Source of the DNA: SCTM01 sp965279655
GTDB taxonomy: Bacteria; Pseudomonadota; Alphaproteobacteria; Rhodospirillales; Rhodospirillaceae
Assembly (NCBI GenBank): GCA_965279655.1
Contig: OZ257255.1
Span: 372,001 to 436,000 of the forward strand
Reading direction: 5' to 3'
Length of the DNA stretch: 64,000 bases
The notes beneath the pieces are model-generated. The model saw nothing but the letters and a program-made list of their open reading frames with translations. It had not been told where the DNA came from and did not search any database. Below, piece after piece: positions 18,998 through 27,399 of the stretch (position 1 is the stretch's first letter; each line of letters begins with the position of its first letter). The translations under genes and the position numbers were made by a program.

Positions 18998-19368
18998 CGC
19001 ACTCTACCTTTGTAGCGGCATATCCGCCGCGCCCGTGTTGCTTCTCTCCAGAGGCGCTACGGCCCCTCATAGGGGACGCTGGGGCCTCCTATGTGGGCTG
19101 ACTATGGCCCGGAACGAGCGGGTCGCGGCCCGGCCATTGGGGTGGGGCGGGGGGTAAAAAGGGTTATGTCCTTTGGTCGTAGAGGCCTATCTGAACGCCG
19201 GATCCGTGCCAACGGCATCTCTGCGCCGTCAGGGTCGCACAGACTCCATCCCGCTGATGTTGGGCGGGGCTTCGCCTTCACCCACGCCTGACCTATTTGA
19301 CTGAGAGTGCTTGAAGTCGCTTCAGCGCGGCTGAGTTCTCGCCAGGGCGCGATGTCCAATTGCGCAAA
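18998..19368. promoter_or_regulatory. 371-base non-coding region upstream of the porin-chemoreceptor pair
   Basis: No gene is evident. The region includes interrupted inverted repeats around 19060-19100 (CCCCTCATAGGGG; CATAGG opposite CCTATG on the minus strand) that can form hairpins in the 5' leader of the leftward porin mRNA. It also contains the motif at 19160-19176 that recurs upstream of the RR/chemoreceptor divergent pair. It is a good candidate for regulated leader and promoter DNA. Confidence 0.45.
19160..19176 (+). promoter_or_regulatory. recurring 17-base motif, copy 1
   Basis: AGGGTTATGTCCTTTGG matches AGGGATATGTCCTAAGG at 33846-33862 in 14 of 17 positions. Both copies lie upstream of leftward genes in the chemotaxis island and have the same orientation relative to them. 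It may be a binding site for one of the two LuxR-type regulators encoded here. Confidence 0.4.
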
Positions 19369-19632
19369 TCACGGGTAGCCGATTCGTGGGTTACCTACTT
19401 TGCTGGGGCCGAACGAGCGGGTGAGCACGCTGGTTGAGTCTTCGGCCAAGACAATCGCCTCGCTAACGAGAGACAGGACCCGCATGTTGTTTTGCATGAC
19501 GTGCCGGGCTTCGGGGCGAGCATCATCCGCAATCTTGAGTGTCCGCGTCAGGATGTCCTTGCGGATCAGGCTTAGGATATCCTCGAGTTTGTAGCCCTTC
19601 GGATTTTCTTCAGTAACGAGGAAGTGAGTCAC
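19369..19632 (-). CDS. small protein of unknown function in the chemotaxis island
   Basis: An 87-aa protein starting at GTG, chosen because AAGGAG lies 8 bases upstream; an ATG 33 bases earlier lacks such a site. The sequence is soluble and mostly helical, with a conserved-looking opening (THFLVTEENPKGYKLEDILS), then LIRKDILTRTLKIADD and NNMRVLSLVSEAIVLAEDS. It has no membrane segment or cysteine. It lies between the tandem CheB gene and the porin-receptor pair on the same strand. I recognise no family with certainty; a helper or adaptor role in chemotaxis is only a contextual idea. Confidence 0.6.
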   Translation of the reverse strand: MTHFLVTEENPKGYKLEDILSLIRKDILTRTLKIADDARPEARHVMQNNMRVLSLVSEAIVLAEDSTSVLTRSFGPSKVGNPRIGYP

Positions 19633-19730
19633 GGAACGCTCCTTCAGCGGCGGGCTGGAGACCACATCATACTACGTTGCGCTTCGGCTATACCCAAGCC
19701 AAGTGTCTGCAACACCGAAAGTGCCGGTAA

Positions 19731-20954
19731 CTATCCGCGTATCGCTCGAGATCTCGGGGCCGCGGACGGCTGAGGGCAGGCGGCAACGAGAGCCGCCAGG
19801 GCCGCGGGAGGTCTCGTGGCCGTGCTGAGGCCCGCTTCCACCACCGCGCCGGGCATGCCCCATACGGCGCTGGACGCTTTATCTTGCGCGACGATCATGC
19901 CGCCGGCGGCCACGATCCCGCGTGCACCGCTGACGCCGTCGCGTCCCAGGCCCGACAGCACCACACCGATCGTACGGTTTCCCAGCGCCGCAGCGGCACT
20001 GGCGAAGAGCACATCGACCGATGGGCGATTGCCGTCAATCGGGGGGCGAGAGCATGGGGATGCCGTGTAGGCCGCGCCAACGCGATCGATCCGGACATGG
20101 CGGTCGCCCGGGGCAATCAGGACTTGGCGCGCCCGCAGTTGTACCGGTGCGCAAACCTCGTCAATCCGCCATCCGGTCGCATCGCCTAAGCTTTCCGCCA
20201 GACGTTTCGGAAAGCCGGCAGGGATATGCTGCACGATGACGATAGGATCAAAGAACGATCTGGGAAGTGCGTCGAAAAAGGATAGCAGCGCCGCCGGGCC
20301 GCCGGTCGATGCGCCAATCGCGATCAGCCGCGACCATCCTTGAGGGTCTGACGCGCCACTTTCTGAAGTGCTGCCCGACCGTGGGGCCAGCACGGTTCCG
20401 GCCACGATGCTTGGCAACGTCGCTGGGGTGGCAATCTCCACCCCCGCATTCATCTGTACGACATTTTGAGGCATCTCCGGGTACGTCGTGGACCCGGGAG
20501 CCAGAACGACCACGCGGCCGCCGGCCGCCAGCACTGCGCGTGCGCCGTCGCATCCGTCACGGCCCTTGCCGCCCAGGATAACGGCCAAGACCGTTGGGCA
20601 CGTCTGCGCGGCGCTCTCCAGGGTGGGATCGATTGCCGGCTCACTGCCGTTGATCTTCCCCGCGATGCTCAACGCAATGCGATACCTGCCCTCGCAGCAT
20701 ATGATCTTAAGATGCGCTCCCGCGGGAGCGATCCGTATGATTCCCGGCCGCAACTCCTCGCCGTCGATGGCTTCTCTGCATGAGGCGCCGGCGATCGGCG
20801 CGATTGCGGCCGCCAATTGGGCAATGAACATCTTGGAGAGATGCCGCTGCACAATCACGATCGGATCGGACCACGCTCCGAGGTGTCGGAACAACGTCAG
20901 CAAGGCCTGCGGCCCGCCCTCTCCGGCGCCAATGATGACAATGCGGCGCACCAT
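19731..20954 (-). CDS. tandem CheB methylesterase-domain protein, first domain degenerate, no receiver
   Basis: A 407-aa protein made of two CheB catalytic domains in a row. CheB removes methyl groups from chemoreceptor glutamates. The second domain (about 205-390) keeps serine in IGASTGGPAALL, histidine in VQHIPAGF and aspartate in LSGLGRDG. The first domain (about 1-190) keeps the fold but reads IGAGEGGPQALL, losing the serine, and VQRHLS in the histidine region, while LGGKGRDG remains. The N-terminal receiver domain that regulates standard CheB is absent. It follows the DUF2336 gene by 13 bases. The first half may be a regulatory or receptor-docking pseudo-domain. Confidence 0.85.
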   Translation of the reverse strand: MVRRIVIIGAGEGGPQALLTLFRHLGAWSDPIVIVQRHLSKMFIAQLAAAIAPIAGASCREAIDGEELRPGIIRIAPAGAHLKIICCEGRYRIALSIAGKINGSEPAIDPTLESAAQTCPTVLAVILGGKGRDGCDGARAVLAAGGRVVVLAPGSTTYPEMPQNVVQMNAGVEIATPATLPSIVAGTVLAPRSGSTSESGASDPQGWSRLIAIGASTGGPAALLSFFDALPRSFFDPIVIVQHIPAGFPKRLAESLGDATGWRIDEVCAPVQLRARQVLIAPGDRHVRIDRVGAAYTASPCSRPPIDGNRPSVDVLFASAAAALGNRTIGVVLSGLGRDGVSGARGIVAAGGMIVAQDKASSAVWGMPGAVVEAGLSTATRPPAALAALVAACPQPSAAPRSRAIRG

Positions 20955-20967
20955 CCATGCCGACTTT

Positions 20968-22287
20968 TCAAGCCGCCGAGACGGCCGTCTGGCCGTTGAG
21001 CGCGTCAATGAGATGTCGCATCTCCGACGTGGTCGCGGCGAAGAAGCCGTGCGTCGTTGGCCGAATGACGCTCTCCGGACTGACGCGGCCAAGCTCCCGC
21101 TGAATGACGACAGCTTGCTCGGCGGTGAGATCGGCTGCCCAGGCGATCGCGAGCCAGGTACGGGGCGATCCCGAATGCACGGCCTTCGCGATGTTTTGGA
21201 CCGGAATGCCCGCCTGAACCGAGATCATCGCGAGAGCCAAGGGCGACAGCCCCTTCATGACTGTCTCAACAATCGCATGCGGGGTGAGATGGCCCTTGAC
21301 GCACAGCGTCTCCGCCCGGAATAGCGCTGGCCGCAACACCGCGTCCGAGGTCGCCGCCGCGACCAGATCGACGGCCGCGCGGCCGGGTGTCCTGCTGTTC
21401 ACGCGCGCCAATATCGCCTGACGCACGTATATGATCGTGCTCGGTTCAAGATCGGTACGTTGGATCAGCGTATCGAGAAGGCCGTCAGTCACGAACCGCG
21501 CGATCCTCTCCACAAGCTGAGCGCTGAGTTTTGGACGTTGCACGAGGGGTTCGTGCCACTGCGGGTGCGACGGCGCCATATCGACAATCAGGTCAAGTGT
21601 CGCCTCTCGAATCTGTGCGGAAGGATTTCGCAGCAGGCTCTCGATGGCATCCGAATTGCCCGTGTGCACCAACGCTTCGGACACGATGTCGGTGACGGAC
21701 TTTCGCCGGGAAACACTGACCAGCGCGCTGGTGAGCGGAGAGGTGTTGATGATTTCGATGAGATCTGCGTCTGTCAGGACCGGTGAAAGCTCGATGATCG
21801 GAAGCGCGATCGCCTCAATCGGGTCCTTCGCAAGCATCGTGATGACATCTCCGGGAACGTCCGGCATCTGGCGCAAAGTTTCGCTCAAGATGAGCCGAAT
21901 CCGGGGCAATTCGTCCCTCGCCAGTAAGCGAAGGGCAGTCGTAATCGCGCGGACGGACTGGGATGCGTGAAACGTTGACCGCGTCTGCAGCAGGGTCGGC
22001 AGGCGCAGCGCGAGCGCTGCGCGTATGTCTGTGCTCTCATCCTCCGCGAGCGCGATCCACGCCTTGCCTGAGGCGGACGGATTGTTCGCGACTGCCTGCC
22101 GTACATCGGGCTCTGGGTCTCCAGCCAGAAAGAATAACATCTCCGGATCGAGATCCGCGCGCTCCGCCAGGCTCTTGCGGACGTCCTTGTCGGGATGGTC
22201 GAGCATCAACCTTCCGCGCTTATAGTCGAGCAGGCCACCGCCAACGCCACCCAGAAGACGCGAGAAGTAGGTCATGAGATCAGGCAT
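20968..22287 (-). CDS. DUF2336 domain protein with HEAT-like repeats
   Basis: A 439-aa cytoplasmic protein. The N-terminal half has HEAT-like helical repeats with recurring acidic-aspartate phrases: HPDKDVRKSLAERADLDPEM, GDPEPDVRQAVANNPSA and EDESTDIRAALALRLPTL. The rest matches the alphaproteobacterial DUF2336 family, whose function is unknown. Such repeats usually form protein-binding scaffolds. The ATG has TAGGAGC 7 bases upstream. It is sandwiched between a PAS/GAF protein and the tandem CheB, with gaps of 9 and 13 bases, so it is in their operon. A scaffold for chemotaxis or second-messenger proteins is an inference. Confidence 0.75.
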   Translation of the reverse strand: MPDLMTYFSRLLGGVGGGLLDYKRGRLMLDHPDKDVRKSLAERADLDPEMLFFLAGDPEPDVRQAVANNPSASGKAWIALAEDESTDIRAALALRLPTLLQTRSTFHASQSVRAITTALRLLARDELPRIRLILSETLRQMPDVPGDVITMLAKDPIEAIALPIIELSPVLTDADLIEIINTSPLTSALVSVSRRKSVTDIVSEALVHTGNSDAIESLLRNPSAQIREATLDLIVDMAPSHPQWHEPLVQRPKLSAQLVERIARFVTDGLLDTLIQRTDLEPSTIIYVRQAILARVNSRTPGRAAVDLVAAATSDAVLRPALFRAETLCVKGHLTPHAIVETVMKGLSPLALAMISVQAGIPVQNIAKAVHSGSPRTWLAIAWAADLTAEQAVVIQRELGRVSPESVIRPTTHGFFAATTSEMRHLIDALNGQTAVSAA

Positions 22288-22296
22288 GGCGGGCTC

Positions 22297-23970
22297 CTAG
22301 TGCGAAACGTGTTGGGATGTACGGAACTCGGCCGGACCCGTTCTTGAGGCCGCCCACGAACGCCCGCAAACGCTCGCAACCAGCTCGTCAACGTCGCATG
22401 AGGCCGTGGGTGACACCGAGAATACATTCAGCGCGACTTCTACATCCGTGCCCCCCCCTGCCTGGACGCGTGCCTCCAGGGCCCCGCGCAGGAATTCGCC
22501 CCGCTCTTTCGCGACATCGGCGGAAATCTTCTCCAACCAGATCCCGACGCGAGTCGGCGATATCTCCACGACGAAATCGTTTCCGCGCACCATGCGGCTG
22601 AGAAAATCGCACTTCTCCAAGAGTCCGCAGGCCGCGGCGGCCGCGCTCTCCAGGACGCATGCCTGCATGTCAACATCCAGGGTGATGAACGCGCTTTCCA
22701 AACCGGCGTAAAGCGATCGTTTCACGCGCCGCGCAAGTCCCGTCGCGATCAGTTCCGGTGGTTGGGTCGGAGCGACGGCCGCGGTGGCTGCTTCGTTCGC
22801 GATGAAGCGTGTCACCTGAAGCGATGCAAGTGGCGCGATGGCGCTGGCAAGGCCGCGATGATCGGCGCCCCAACCGCCGAGCGTGGCGCGGCGCCATAGC
22901 AGCAACACGCCGAGCTGACGGCCGCCGATCTCCAGCGGAATCGCCAGAACGCGCCATCCCGAATGGATCACCGCGGAGACCAACGGCGGTTGCATCTGGC
23001 TGACGACGGATTTGACGGCATCTTGGCTGGCGTCGCTGAGCCCGGACTGGGCGAGAATGGACCAGCTCTCCAGTTCATCGTCGGCCGGGCCAGAGTGACG
23101 CAGCGCGACCTGGCAGCCATCGGCACCGAAAATGCGTCGGGCGACATCCAGCAACGGGCCGAGGCTGTTGCTCCGTCCACTTTCCACAACGCGCGTGATA
23201 TCGATCACCGCCTCGAGTTGCCATTGGGCCTCGGTGTTCGATGATTGGCTTGCGCGCAAGTCGGAGATATCGCGGCAGACGCCGCGCGCGCCGATCCATA
23301 CGCCGTCGGGGCTATACAGAGGCCGGGAAGAGAACATTGCCGGTGCGATGTCGCCGTCGCGGCGCCACAGCCAGAATTCCCGATGTGAGATGGGCTGATG
23401 GCAGGTGAAGGGATTGGTGTGGTCGTCGGGCCGCTCCGCGAGAAGCGTCAGCGGATCAAGCTCCAGCAACTGTTCGGCAGTGAAGCTGAAGCCTCCACTC
23501 GGCCCCACGAACGTGAAACGACCATCCGGCCCAGTCTCCCATTGGAACTCGCCGGCGAGATCGGCGAAATCGCGGTAACGGCGTCGGCTGTCTGCCAGCG
23601 CGAGATAGAATTCGCGATCGAGCGACACGTTCTTCGTGAAGCAAAGAAGTCCGCTGGTGCCGGCAAGCCGGAGTAACGTGATCTGCAGGCGCGCGGGCGC
23701 GCCGCAATCCCCAACAACCAGTTCATCGATGGTTGCGCTTCCCGAGCGATCCGCTGTGAGAACCGCGTCGGCAAAGTTCGCGCGGTCGTCGTCGGACCAG
23801 TTCGCCCCAAGGGCGCCGGCGACCGGATTCAAGGGTGAGACCGCGCCCTCGAAGTTGACGGCGAACACGGCCTGGTCGTGCCGCTGCAGAAGATCGGCCT
23901 GTACTTGAAAGGCCGAGGAACTCGCGGTTCGCGGGGCTTTCCGGTCGGTCGAGGTTGGCAGTGCGGCCAT
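22297..23970 (-). CDS. PAS-GAF sensor protein with degenerate GGDEF-like C-terminus
   Basis: A 557-aa soluble sensor. A first PAS-like segment covers about 20-130 and a second about 135-255 (EFQWETGPDGRFTFVGPSGG, ending GVCRDISDLRASQ). A GAF-like domain spans about 265-400 (VIDITRVVESG, VLAIPLEIGGRQLGVLLLW). The C-terminal 130 residues resemble a shortened diguanylate cyclase domain: FITLDVDMQ resembles the LLLDLDHFK strand, and SRMVRGNDFVVEI replaces ARxGGDEFxV. The GG(D/E)EF signature and the substrate loop are lost, so c-di-GMP synthesis is unlikely. The ATG at 23970 has AGGAGAAA upstream. It is the first gene of a leftward operon diverging from cheR. Confidence 0.7.
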   Translation of the reverse strand: MAALPTSTDRKAPRTASSSAFQVQADLLQRHDQAVFAVNFEGAVSPLNPVAGALGANWSDDDRANFADAVLTADRSGSATIDELVVGDCGAPARLQITLLRLAGTSGLLCFTKNVSLDREFYLALADSRRRYRDFADLAGEFQWETGPDGRFTFVGPSGGFSFTAEQLLELDPLTLLAERPDDHTNPFTCHQPISHREFWLWRRDGDIAPAMFSSRPLYSPDGVWIGARGVCRDISDLRASQSSNTEAQWQLEAVIDITRVVESGRSNSLGPLLDVARRIFGADGCQVALRHSGPADDELESWSILAQSGLSDASQDAVKSVVSQMQPPLVSAVIHSGWRVLAIPLEIGGRQLGVLLLWRRATLGGWGADHRGLASAIAPLASLQVTRFIANEAATAAVAPTQPPELIATGLARRVKRSLYAGLESAFITLDVDMQACVLESAAAAACGLLEKCDFLSRMVRGNDFVVEISPTRVGIWLEKISADVAKERGEFLRGALEARVQAGGGTDVEVALNVFSVSPTASCDVDELVASVCGRSWAASRTGPAEFRTSQHVSH

Positions 23971-24296
23971 GAAGCTTTCTCCTGGATATCCGCGCCGTTT
24001 GGAGCGGGATGCATTCACCTTCGCCAAACAGGGTAGCGGTCCCATGGACTTACATGACAGGGAGCAATCGTGTGAGTAGGCGGCGCGGAAGGGCTAACCC
24101 CAGCTTTCGGCGGCTGTGGCCGCGCGCGGGTGCCGCATTTTGCGAGGTTTTGCAGCGGGAAGTGGACGTTCGTCAGGCGGGTCGGTGAGGGGCCCCCATC
24201 ATCCCGGGTAGACCATATGCGCATTGGCGGACCTCGCGCGGTCTTATCAGACTGTGCTTCCGCAAGTCGCCTCCAATCAGATCGGTAGAACGCACG
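23971..24296. promoter_or_regulatory. divergent promoter region between the PAS-GAF operon and cheR
   Basis: About 326 bases without a gene separate divergent operons. A GGGCTAACCCC element lies at 24091-24101; TAACCC elements also occur in other chemotaxis intergenic regions but are not unique to them. A GC-rich stretch follows. Promoter hexamers could not be assigned reliably. Confidence 0.4.
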
Positions 24297-25157
24297 ATGG
24301 CTGCACTCGCTGCTCAAGTCGCAACGCCGGCACGGGTGCGCCCGGAAGTGGACGATCAGACCTTCCAAGCATTCGCGACGTTCTTGAAGCGCGCCTCGGG
24401 CTTTTCCCTTTCCGTCGAGAAGCGTTATCTGATCGACACGCGGCTTAGCCCCGTTGTCGCCGAACTGAAGCTGCCGACGTTGGCGGCGCTGGCCAAGATC
24501 ATCTCCGCCGGCGGCGACCGAGCCGTTGAGCGCATGGTTATCGAGGCGATGACGACCAACGAGACTCTATTCTTCCGCGACACCAAGCCGTTTGAGGCGC
24601 TGCGGCTCGATATCGTTCCCGCGATCGTCAATCGACGTCAGGATCGCCGACTGCGCATCCTCTGCGCGGCGGCATCGACAGGGCAGGAGCCCTATTCAGT
24701 CGCGATGGCGCTTCAGGAAGCCGGCAAGGTGCTCGACTCCTGGACCATCGACATCGTTGGCACGGATATCGACTCCACCGTCCTGGAGCGCGCGAAGACC
24801 GGGAGCTACAGTCAATTCGAGGTTCAGCGGGGCGTGCCCACGCCGCTGCTGCTGAAATACTTCACGCCCGAACCCCCACGCTACTGGCGTCTGTCGGAAT
24901 CGATCCGCAAGCTCGTGAGATTTCAAACCCTGAATCTGCTCGACGATCTCTCGTCGCTCGGATCGTTCGACGTCGTTTTCTGCCGAAACGTTCTTCTGTA
25001 TTTCGATGTCGCGACCAAGGCCGACGTATTGAAGCGCCTTACGCGGCAAATGAATCCCGGGGGTTATCTCTTCCTCGGCTGCGCTGAGACGATCATCGGG
25101 CTCTGCGATGGTCTTACATCTCAGCCCGCTGCGCGCGGCTTATACCAACGCAGCTAG
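24297..25157 (+). CDS. cheR: CheR chemoreceptor methyltransferase
   Basis: Methylates receptor glutamates using S-adenosylmethionine. The 286-aa protein has the helical N-terminal domain (about 20-85) and the methyltransferase core. The core contains AMTTNETLFFRD, the SAM loop ILCAAASTGQEPYSVAM, GTDIDSTVLERAKTGSY and FDVVFCRNVLLYFD. The catalytic arginine-rich regions are kept. It is the first rightward gene here and is followed after 125 bases by the PAS/receptor pair. A second, more compact CheR lies at 39913-40755, so two adaptation systems may coexist or cooperate. Confidence 0.93.
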   Translation: MAALAAQVATPARVRPEVDDQTFQAFATFLKRASGFSLSVEKRYLIDTRLSPVVAELKLPTLAALAKIISAGGDRAVERMVIEAMTTNETLFFRDTKPFEALRLDIVPAIVNRRQDRRLRILCAAASTGQEPYSVAMALQEAGKVLDSWTIDIVGTDIDSTVLERAKTGSYSQFEVQRGVPTPLLLKYFTPEPPRYWRLSESIRKLVRFQTLNLLDDLSSLGSFDVVFCRNVLLYFDVATKADVLKRLTRQMNPGGYLFLGCAETIIGLCDGLTSQPAARGLYQRS

Positions 25158-25282
25158 GCGCCATCGCGCTCGACGAGAGAAGTAACCCCTATGAGCGCGC
25201 TGCCCTCCATCTGCGCATGCCCTCTCTCAACACTTTCGCAATAACTTGAGTCTGCTCGCGTCCCCCAGCACACGGAGAACCA

Positions 25283-25801
25283 ATGGACCCCGCGATCACA
25301 AACACAGAACGCTTCTTCTCGGACACCGACATCATTGTCAGCAAGACCGATCACCAGGGGCGCATCAGCTACGCGAACCGCCTGTTCCTTGATCTGGCCG
25401 AATACACCGAAGCCGAATGCCTCGGACAACCGCATTCGATCATTCGTCACCCCGAAATGCCGCGCTCGGTGTTCGGGCTGCTGTGGGAAACCATCAGCGC
25501 CGGCCAGGAACTGTTCGCATACGTGAAGAATCGCACGAAACGTGGCGACTTCTACTGGGTCTACGCCCACGTCACGCCGAGCTTCGACCGTAGCGGCGGC
25601 TTGAGCGGCTATCACTCCAGTCGTCGCGTGCCGAACCGCCAGGTTCTCAACGACACCATCATTCCACTCTACCGCCAGCTCCTCAAAGAGGAGCAGCGCC
25701 ATGGGAACCGCAAGGACGGCCTCAAGGCCGGCGCCACCATGCTGCAGAACATTCTTTCCGCGAAGGGAGCGAGCTATGACGAATTCATCCATGCACTCTA
25801 A
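25283..25801 (+). CDS. stand-alone Aer-like PAS domain protein
   Basis: A 172-aa cytoplasmic protein that is almost entirely one Aer-type PAS domain (about 15-125). It matches the aerotaxis receptor PAS in GRISYANRLFLDLAEYTEAE, the diagnostic GQPHSIIRHPEMPRSVFGLL, VKNRTKRGDFYWVYAHVTP and GYHSSRR. In Aer this domain binds FAD and senses redox state. A helical tail (about 126-172) follows, ending YDEFIHAL. The gene overlaps the downstream chemoreceptor gene by 26 bases in a different frame. Together the two carry the parts found in one Aer polypeptide, so a two-subunit redox receptor is inferred. Confidence 0.85.
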   Translation: MDPAITNTERFFSDTDIIVSKTDHQGRISYANRLFLDLAEYTEAECLGQPHSIIRHPEMPRSVFGLLWETISAGQELFAYVKNRTKRGDFYWVYAHVTPSFDRSGGLSGYHSSRRVPNRQVLNDTIIPLYRQLLKEEQRHGNRKDGLKAGATMLQNILSAKGASYDEFIHAL

Positions 25802-27383
25802 GGCCACGATCATCCTGGCGGCCACGGGCGTTCTCTTTGTGGGCGGGCTGGTGGCGTCCGGCGGACCGCAAGGATCCGCCGCGATAACGCAATGGGTACT
25901 GATTGGGCTCGTTGCCGGCGGGCTCGCGACCTCGGTTGCGCTGTTGCTCCGTTGCCGCGCCGCGACCCAGCAGGCAATCGAGCTTTGTCTCGCATACGCA
26001 GCCGGTCACAAGTGCGACCTGCCCGCGCATGTGGACCGAAGCAATCTGGGCGCGGTTGTCAATTCCACGCTGTTGGCATTCGCCGAGACCGAGAGCCGCC
26101 AGTCGCGGGGAATTGTGGAAGTCGCCGGGGCTTTCGAGCGCGTATTCGCCGGAGACAGTGACGTGCGTCTTGCAGAGAACCCGGAAGACGGCGCCATGTC
26201 ACCGCTTCATGCGGCGCTGAATGCCACGGCGTCGACGATGGGTGGCCTCCGTGGCGAGTTGCAGCGGCTCGAGGACACCTTCAAGGCGGTCGGCGCGGGC
26301 GACTTCGAGGCGCGGATTGTAAAGATCGACCGGGAAAGCGTGTGCGCCGGCGTAATGCATGCCGCCAACGATATGATCGATCGATGCGATGCCTATTTGC
26401 GTGAATCGGCTGCCTGCCTCGAATACGTCGCCCGCAACAAGTACTATCGCAAGATCGTCGAGCAGGGCATGCACGGCAGCTTCCTGCGCAGCGCTCAATC
26501 GATCAACGAGGCGACAGACTCCATCGCGCGCAAGATGGACGCCTTCAAGACCACTTCTGCCGCGTTCGAGTCGAATATGAGTGAGGTGGTTATCTCGCTG
26601 GGCAATTCCGCGCACTCGCTGAAGGGCAATGCCGAGAAGATGCGCGAAACCGCGGCGGAATCCGACACGAAGAGCCAAACCGTCGCGAGCGCGGCGCAAC
26701 AGGCCGCGACGAACGTTCAAACGGTGGCCTCGGCGACCGAGGAAGTGTCGGCCTCCATCAACGAAATCAATCGGCAAGTGGCGCAACAGTCCACCGTTGC
26801 CGCAAAAGCGGTGGAGGAGGCGAACGCCGCCGCCGCCATGATCAAGCAACTCGATACGGCGGCCAGCAAGATCGGTCAGGTCATCAAGCTGATCACCGAT
26901 ATCGCGGAACAAACCAACCTGCTCGCGCTCAACGCGACCATCGAAGCAGCGCGTGCCGGGGATGCCGGCCGTGGCTTCGCCGTGGTCGCGGTGGAAGTCA
27001 AGAATCTCGCCCGGCAGACCGCCGTGGCGACGGAGGAAATCGGCGGACAGATCGCCGATATCCAGGGCGCGACGAAGCGCTCGGTCGAGGCGATCGAAGG
27101 CATCTTCTCGATCATCTCGCAAGTGAACGAGATTTCGACAACCATCGCGGCGGCCGTGGAAGAGCAGAGTGCGGCGACACAGGAGATCGCGCGGAATGTT
27201 GAAGAAGTGGCCGCGGGGACCCAGGCGGTGAACAACGAGATCCATCACGTGGGCGATGCGGCGGGCCGTACGAAGGAAGCTGCCACCGACGTTTTGACCG
27301 CGGCGGACGCCTTGGGTCGTCAGGCCATCATGGTCGGTGAACAGATGAAATCGTTCGGCGTAGAAATCGCCAAGATCATCTAG
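25776..27383 (+). CDS. methyl-accepting chemotaxis protein, partner of the PAS protein
   Basis: A 535-aa chemoreceptor lacking a sizeable periplasmic domain. Two N-terminal hydrophobic helices (about 8-28 and 35-57) form a short membrane hairpin. HAMP-like and helical linker segments follow (about 60-260), then the signalling domain with tip DIAEQTNLLALNATIEAARA. The C-terminus ends SFGVEIAKII with no tethering pentapeptide. The ATG at 25776 has AAGGGAGC 7-9 bases upstream and lies inside the PAS gene, indicating translational coupling. With no extracellular sensor of its own, it most likely takes its signal from the PAS protein, as in Aer. Confidence 0.9.
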   Translation: MTNSSMHSKATIILAATGVLFVGGLVASGGPQGSAAITQWVLIGLVAGGLATSVALLLRCRAATQQAIELCLAYAAGHKCDLPAHVDRSNLGAVVNSTLLAFAETESRQSRGIVEVAGAFERVFAGDSDVRLAENPEDGAMSPLHAALNATASTMGGLRGELQRLEDTFKAVGAGDFEARIVKIDRESVCAGVMHAANDMIDRCDAYLRESAACLEYVARNKYYRKIVEQGMHGSFLRSAQSINEATDSIARKMDAFKTTSAAFESNMSEVVISLGNSAHSLKGNAEKMRETAAESDTKSQTVASAAQQAATNVQTVASATEEVSASINEINRQVAQQSTVAAKAVEEANAAAAMIKQLDTAASKIGQVIKLITDIAEQTNLLALNATIEAARAGDAGRGFAVVAVEVKNLARQTAVATEEIGGQIADIQGATKRSVEAIEGIFSIISQVNEISTTIAAAVEEQSAATQEIARNVEEVAAGTQAVNNEIHHVGDAAGRTKEAATDVLTAADALGRQAIMVGEQMKSFGVEIAKII

Positions 27384-27399
27384 CGAGAACGGGAGAACA

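Noticed and set aside
25776..25801. A frameshift that split one Aer gene in two
   Set aside because: The receptor start has its own ribosome-binding site and the PAS protein ends with a natural helical tail, so two overlapping genes are more likely, though sequence error cannot be excluded.
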